Part shown: positions 63,438-64,000 of the stretch, piece after piece
Numbering within the stretch: position 1 is the stretch's first letter
How the letters are laid out: the number at the start of each line of letters is the position of its first letter
Assembly (NCBI GenBank): GCA_016712565.1
Contig: JADJQU010000033.1
Span: forward strand, 62,001-126,000
Direction: 5' to 3'
From: Planctomycetota bacterium
GTDB lineage: Bacteria > Planctomycetota > UBA1135 > GCA-002686595
Length of the DNA: 64,000 bases
Notes under the pieces: model-generated
Told to the model about the DNA's origin: nothing
What the model saw: the letters and a program-made list of their open reading frames with translations, nothing else
The model's database searches: none
Program-made: the position numbers and the translations under genes

Positions 63438-64000
63438 ATGGTCAAGGCAGGCAAGCACAGGACTGGACCCCACGCCGAGGGCCGAGCGGGCACGTACCGC
63501 CGTCAGCCCACGGGCTACGACGCCTTCATCCCCGCGGCCCTGCTCCGAAGCCGCGGATCCGTTTCACCAGCGCACTGCAGGCGCTGCTTTCCCAGGCGGA
63601 CCGCGCGCTCGGTCGCCTGGATGGCTCGGTTCGGACGCTCCCGAACCCGAACCTGTTCGTCTTCATGTACGTGCGCAAGGAGGCCGTCCTCTCCAGCCAG
63701 ATCGAAGGGACGCAGAGCTCGCTGCAGGATCTTCTCGCCGCGGAGGCGCAGGTACTCGGCGGGGGCGCGCGCCCGCGCGATGTCGACGAGGTCGTCAACT
63801 ACGTGGAGGCGATGAACCACGGACTCGCGCGCCTCGGCGAGCTGCCGGTCTCCGTTCGCCTGATCCGCGAGATCCACGCGCGACTTCTGCGGGGCGTGCG
63901 CGGGAGCCGGCTGAAGCCCGGAGATCTGCGCATCAGCCAGAACTGGATCGGCCCCTCGGGGTCCACCCTGAGGGAAGCGAGTTTCGTCCCGCCGCCGCCG
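63438..64000 (+). CDS. Fic-family protein, N-terminal part, with frameshift near 63545 (cut by window edge)
   Basis: The ATG at 63438 opens RQPTGYDAFIPAAL, the usual Fic N-terminus, then the frame loses sense. The frame one base back continues correctly from about 63548: KPRIRFTSALQALLSQADRA, FVFMYVRKEAVLSSQIEGTQ (the inhibitory S-x-x-x-E motif) and LRISQNWIGPSG to the window end. One base is missing in CCCTGCTCCGAAG. The catalytic HPFxDGNGR motif lies beyond the edge. Fic enzymes AMPylate target proteins. A toxin-antitoxin pair is 375 bases upstream, on the opposite strand. Confidence 0.8.

Noticed and set aside
63098..63493. 131-codon minus-strand frame between the antitoxin and Fic genes
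   Set aside because: No recognisable sequence; it runs through the inverted repeat and over the Fic start.

Overview
The window is a very GC-rich (roughly 70% by eye), gene-dense bacterial chromosome segment. I infer a member of the Planctomycetota. Pointers are many secreted enzymes and lipoproteins, an ECF sigma/anti-sigma pair in front of a CHAT-domain protein, a large amidohydrolase family expansion, and a C-terminal domain opening with TYCTAKVNSLGCTP that occurs in three secreted proteins here and that I associate from memory with deep-branching planctomycetes. No 16S gene or other decisive marker is present, so the phylum is an inference. I saw no tRNA, rRNA, CRISPR array, phage or transposase.

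Layout: 1-1230 prfC (cut by the left edge). 1461-3202 an rpiB-like/deoC pair whose N-terminal helices look like bacterial-microcompartment encapsulation peptides. 3395-3955 an unknown gene. 4244-19581 ten consecutive exported amidohydrolase-like genes (eleven domains), nearly all touching or overlapping; only three keep the complete metal-binding set. 19807-23691 a TrpD-like protein, an alpha/alpha-toroid lipoprotein, a MOSC protein and a secreted TYC-domain protein. 23717-26416 a large secreted protein with a broken hydrolase nucleophile motif. 26601-27913 a MarR regulator and a DoxX membrane protein, each with the same perfect palindrome at its 5' end. 28113-30013 an FG-GAP protein that looks split by a frameshift. 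30128-34034 an ECF sigma / anti-sigma / CHAT operon. 34434-35912 two pirins, one intact and one lacking all metal ligands. 36120-43375 cardiolipin-synthase-like PLD, SGNH esterase, ProRS, rhodanese, a candidate small RNA, a pseudopilin and a D-threonine-aldolase-type enzyme. 43593-47129 a porin (frameshifted), an FMN-binding/ApbE fusion and a multi-His membrane protein, together a probable extracytosolic flavin electron-transfer module. 47120-54082 acyltransferase, tryptophanase, two small lipoprotein families and an S15 peptidase. 54525-60756 a 1250-residue subtilase, a DUF3465 protein and a propeller protein; two of these three carry the TYC domain. 61016-63062 a small membrane protein, a SOUL lipoprotein and a ParE/Phd toxin-antitoxin pair. 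63438-64000 a Fic protein start (frameshifted and cut by the right edge), preceded by a long inverted repeat.

The strongest leads are the amidohydrolase island, the rpiB-deoC pair as detached microcompartment cargo, the flavinylation module, the candidate small RNA at 41277-41486 and the paired MarR operators. Three genes (FG-GAP, porin, Fic) are each interrupted by what looks like one missing base in or beside a C/G-rich run, so assembly error must be excluded before calling them pseudogenes.
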